From an uncultured Fibrobacter sp. (GTDB taxonomy: Bacteria > Fibrobacterota > Fibrobacteria > Fibrobacterales > Fibrobacteraceae), in the NCBI GenBank assembly GCA_946413655.1, contig CAMKLO010000024.1, positions 1 through 43,596 of the forward strand: a stretch of 43,596 bases of DNA. Direction: 5' to 3'. Numbering within the stretch: the first letter of the stretch is position 1; each line of letters starts with the position of its first letter. Both the position numbers and the translations under genes were made by a program. Positions 41,688-43,596 of the stretch are shown piece by piece. The notes under the pieces are model-generated. The model was given only the letters and a program-made list of their open reading frames with translations, was not told where the DNA came from and searched no databases.

Positions 41688-42001
41688 CTTATTCTTTTGA
41701 GTTGAAATTGTCGAGATTCCAAGATGAGAACAAGAGCTAACTCACGAGAATTTCTCTTGTTCCGACATTTTCCTACACAAAAAAGGCGTGGAGTTGAATG
41801 TCCTTACATCTTGAGGCTCTCGACTGCCTACCCAAATAAGGACAAACAACCCACGCCCCATAAAGGCCGATACGCACAAACGGACCGCACAAGGGCGGCC
41901 TGCATAGCGAACCGTTGCCGGCACTTGCATGCCGACAGACGTGAGCGTCCGTCTTATTCTCTTGGGTTGAAACTGTCGAGATTTCAAGATGAGAATAAGG
42001 G
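41688..42001 (+). ncRNA. Candidate structured RNA or DNA element framed by twin 49-nt stem-loops
   Basis: Two direct repeats (41688-41736 and 41953-42001) are identical at 43 of 49 positions; all six differences are transitions. Each folds on itself: CTTATTCTC pairs with GAGAATAAG in copy 2, with an inner TTGAAA/TTTCAA stem. Between them lies a long hairpin: GGCGTGG(A)GTTG, then GTCCTTA (41785-41806), pairs with TAAGGAC, CAAC and CCACGCC (41837-41857), giving 18 pairs. There are also GAACAAGAG/CTCTTGTTC (41728-41762), CGGCA/TGCCG and GACG/CGTC. No known RNA family is recognised. Strand is a guess. Confidence 0.4.
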
Positions 42002-42310
42002 AAACTCTCTTAAGCGAGAGTCGCAGCGACTGAGCTTGCTCATGTCGATAGGACCGAGCGAAGAAGAGTTCTGCAAACTCTCTATTTTCGGTGAATAATA
42101 TAGTCTTTTTCCACCACAGGCGGATTGGGGAAACGCAAAAATACCCCTAAAAGCAACATTAACTAAAAAAGTTAATTTCTTTAACCAAATCTATTGACTT
42201 ATAAACCAAAATTGAACTACCGCAGGCTTGTAGAAGCTGTGGTGAAATTGATTGACAGCGAAAAATAGAACCGAACCACGAATCTGGTTTTGTCCCTTCC
42301 CCACCATACG

Positions 42311-42340
42311 CAAAAAGGGCCGCATCGCTGCGGTCCTTTT
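42311..42340 (+). terminator. Terminator repeat, upstream copy
   Basis: AAAAAGGGCCGCA, loop TCGC, TGCGGTCCTTTTT: a 13-bp stem with one G-T pair and T-run. The surrounding 50 bp (about 42291-42342) match the sequence around the Fic terminator at 43520-43573. No gene ends just before it. Confidence 0.6.
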
Positions 42341-42350
42341 TAATGCTTTG

Positions 42351-42385
42351 GCTCCTATCGGGGCTACGCCCCTCCAGGATAACAT
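42351..42385. repeat. GGATCC/GGATGACG-family palindromic repeat
   Basis: CTCCTATCGGGGCTACGCCCCTCCAGGATAAC type copy with a GGGGC-TAC-GCCCC hairpin; close to copy b at 25368. Confidence 0.6.
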
Positions 42386-42413
42386 AGGGAACGAGACGCC
42401 ATCTCGATCCTTT

Positions 42414-42458
42414 TATGTGAAACATTTTATCTCAAAGCACAACATTTTGCTTCACACA
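42414..42458. promoter_or_regulatory. Upstream operator-like inverted repeat of the Fic gene
   Basis: TATGTGAAACA (42414-42424) and TGCTTCACACA (42448-42458) are complementary at 9 of 11 positions. Both arms lie exactly 84 bp upstream of the matching arms of the promoter-proximal copy. Confidence 0.55.
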
Positions 42459-42497
42459 ATTACATAAACGGCGCAAATTTCCGCGTTTTAGCCCATT

Positions 42498-42542
42498 TGT
42501 GTGAAACATTTATACCAAAATTCACTCAATTTGTTTCACACA
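42498..42542. promoter_or_regulatory. Promoter-proximal operator-like inverted repeat of the Fic gene
   Basis: TGTGTGAAACA (42498-42508) and TGTTTCACACA (42532-42542) are perfect 11-bp arms separated by 23 bp. The right arm covers the -35 box of the Fic promoter, as expected of a repressor site. Confidence 0.65.
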
Positions 42543-42563
42543 TCAACAAAAAAAAACTATATT
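42535..42563 (+). promoter_or_regulatory. Fic promoter, leaderless type
   Basis: TTCACA (42535-42540), 17 bp, TATATT (42558-42563), then 7 nt (TACAGTC) to the ATG at 42571. There is no ribosome site, so the mRNA probably starts at the ATG. The same arrangement is seen at thyA. Confidence 0.6.
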
Positions 42564-42570
42564 TACAGTC

Positions 42571-43503
42571 ATGGAACACCAAGCCCTGATAGCAGACCTG
42601 CTCAACAAAAAGAACGTCCTCGTCAAAGACCTGAACAGTCTCGTTTGGGGCAGCATCGAAGTTCGGGAACGCGATGGAAAGTCCTACATCTACATCCATA
42701 AGCGTGACGGCGGCATTTCCAGGACGCAGTTTGTCGGCAACTACTCGGAAGCGCAGTTCAACCAGATAACAAAGAACAACATCGAGGCCCGCAGCCTAAA
42801 ACGGAAAATCCGCGAACTTGCCAAGGAACTAAAAAAGTTGGGATACGAGGAGAGCGAGCTTTCCGAAGCCGTAAAAAAGAACATCGACCTCGCCAAGCGC
42901 AACATGGTGGATTCCATCTACAAGCAGGCAAGGCTCGAAGGTATGGCCGTGACGTTCCTGGACACCGAGACCGTTGTCGAGGGCGGGCAGATAAGTAACC
43001 TTTCCGTGAGCGACGTGCAAAAAATCAACAACCTGAAACACGCATGGCAGTTCATCCTTGACGAGGGCGTGGTAACCGCCCCCTCGGACTACAACATCCT
43101 TTGCTACATCAACAAGCTTGTAGAAGAAGGCTTCTATTACACGGCGGGTGCCCTGAGGGACGTGCCCGTGAGCATCGGCGGAACAGCATGGAAACCCGAG
43201 ATTCCTATCGAGGGCGTGGTAAGAAACGATCTGCAAGAAATTCTCGCCATCGAAGACGTGTACGAGAGGGCCATAAAGGCGCAGCTGTACATTTCAAGAG
43301 GCCAGCTTTTTATCGACGGGAATAAGAGGACCGCAACACTCTTCGCGAACCACATCCTGATTTCCAACGGTTGCGGCATCATCGTTGTGCCAGAGGAACT
43401 GGTGCCCGAGTACAAGAAATTGCTGATTGCCTTTTACGAGACAAACGACAACACGGATGTATTCAAATTCCTTTTCGACAACTGCCTGTTGAAGCTCAGA
43501 TAA
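42571..43503 (+). CDS. Fic-domain protein with a variant active-site motif
   Basis: 310 residues. An N-terminal domain with coiled-coil-like stretch (about 70-115) precedes a Fic core. The Fic motif reads GQLFIDGNKRTATLFAN (244-260), against the usual HPFxxGNGR: Gln245 sits at the place of the catalytic His, while Phe247, Asp249, Gly250, Asn251 and Arg253 are kept. Upstream, TETVVEGG (132-139) resembles the inhibitory (S/T)xxxE(G/N) motif with its Glu137. VPVSIGGTAWKPEIP fits the flap. Classical Fic enzymes AMPylate targets; loss of His suggests another transferase activity or none. No separate antitoxin gene is seen. A terminator follows. Confidence 0.86.
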   Translation: MEHQALIADLLNKKNVLVKDLNSLVWGSIEVRERDGKSYIYIHKRDGGISRTQFVGNYSEAQFNQITKNNIEARSLKRKIRELAKELKKLGYEESELSEAVKKNIDLAKRNMVDSIYKQARLEGMAVTFLDTETVVEGGQISNLSVSDVQKINNLKHAWQFILDEGVVTAPSDYNILCYINKLVEEGFYYTAGALRDVPVSIGGTAWKPEIPIEGVVRNDLQEILAIEDVYERAIKAQLYISRGQLFIDGNKRTATLFANHILISNGCGIIVVPEELVPEYKKLLIAFYETNDNTDVFKFLFDNCLLKLR

Positions 43504-43540
43504 AGCGAGTCAACCCGAACGTTCCCTACCCCACCATATA

Positions 43541-43573
43541 CAAAAAAGGGCCGCATCGCTGCGGTCCCTTTTC
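43541..43573 (+). terminator. Rho-independent terminator of the Fic gene
   Basis: AAAAAAGGGCCGCA, loop TCGC, TGCGGTCCCTTTT, about 40 nt past the Fic stop. It is part of a 50-bp segment repeated before the gene at 42291. Confidence 0.85.
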
Positions 43574-43596
43574 TAGACGATAGAACGGAGCTCCGC

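Larger units (their letters stand above)
41532..42570. other. About 1 kb without a convincing gene, rich in structured palindromes
   Basis: Open frames here (for example 41724-42098 plus, 42159-42425 minus) have no family pattern or ribosome site. Contents from left to right: the operon promoter region; the structured block 41688-42001; a string of short palindromes at 42004-42070 (ACTCTC/GAGAGT, AGTCGC/GCGACT, GAGC/GCTC); the AT-rich palindrome ATTAACT/AGTTAAT near 42160-42180; a terminator repeat at 42311; a GGATCC-family repeat at 42351; and the Fic operator region. Confidence 0.6.

Noticed and set aside
41688..42001. CRISPR array or tracrRNA
   Set aside because: Only two repeat copies, 265 bp apart, with an internally structured interval and no cas genes in view.
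41570..42010. tmRNA or RNase P RNA
   Set aside because: GGGGACTGGATTACGGCGATTT near 41580 only loosely recalls a tmRNA 5' end. No matching tRNA-like 3' end, CCA or tag reading frame was found, and no RNase P core motifs.
41724..42098. 124-codon plus-strand open frame in the gene-free region
   Set aside because: It runs through the palindromes and repeat text, has no ribosome site and no family pattern. Its end is translation of repeat sequence.
42159..42425. 88-codon minus-strand open frame
   Set aside because: It crosses a terminator hairpin and a dispersed repeat and has no recognisable pattern.

Overview
The window looks like chromosomal DNA of a Fibrobacter species (Fibrobacterota; gut or rumen cellulose degraders). 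The main reasons are three tandem lipoproteins ending in the Fibrobacter succinogenes major paralogous domain (FISUMP, TIGR02145 type), a TIGR02147-type paralogous-family protein, many Ser-rich lipoproteins, LptD and OmpA-type outer membrane proteins typical of a diderm, and intergenic spaces filled with short repetitive palindromic text. Nearly all genes lie on the minus strand. The plus-strand exceptions are epmB at the left edge, a small secreted protein at 33.1 kb and a Fic gene at the right edge. No tRNA, rRNA, CRISPR array or insertion sequence was recognised.

Layout, left to right. 0-0.6 kb: end of epmB (EF-P beta-lysylation). 0.8-4.3 kb: a minus-strand cluster of a TIGR02147 protein, an internally duplicated lipoprotein and a small beta-barrel. 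4.7-9.6 kb: housekeeping genes maf-rodZ-hisB and then lptD, separated by repeat-rich spacer. 9.7-17.2 kb: a PDZ protein with a C-terminal sorting-like domain, then three tandem FISUMP lipoproteins. 17.5-21.2 kb: a GLUG-repeat lipoprotein with a NERD-domain membrane protein, then a secreted unknown. 21.2-27.2 kb: a metal ABC permease, a HAD nucleotidase with dgt, a secreted unknown, and thyA coupled to a metallophosphoesterase; dgt, the nucleotidase and thyA all bear on the dNTP pool. 27.4-33.5 kb: a small unknown, a large OmpA/TSP3 outer-membrane protein, radC, two beta-barrels and a small secreted protein. 33.6-35.9 kb: a polar amino-acid ABC transporter (binding protein, permease, ATPase).

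36-43.6 kb is the accessory, defence-like end. A tightly overlapping operon encodes a methyltransferase front-half protein, a separate NPPY (motif IV plus target recognition) protein, and a 1127-residue protein that joins a GIY-YIG-like N-terminus, an SF2 helicase and a second methyltransferase front half. This looks like a split restriction-modification system related in parts, but not in layout, to type ISP enzymes. Upstream lies about 1 kb without a convincing gene. It carries a pair of 49-nt stem-loop repeats, a long hairpin and other palindromes, so it is a candidate structured RNA or DNA element. Beyond it is a Fic-domain gene whose motif has Gln in place of the catalytic His. It is driven by a leaderless-type promoter overlapped by an inverted-repeat operator that is duplicated exactly 84 bp upstream, and it is flanked by two copies of a terminator repeat.

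All family names come from reading motifs by eye; no database search was possible.
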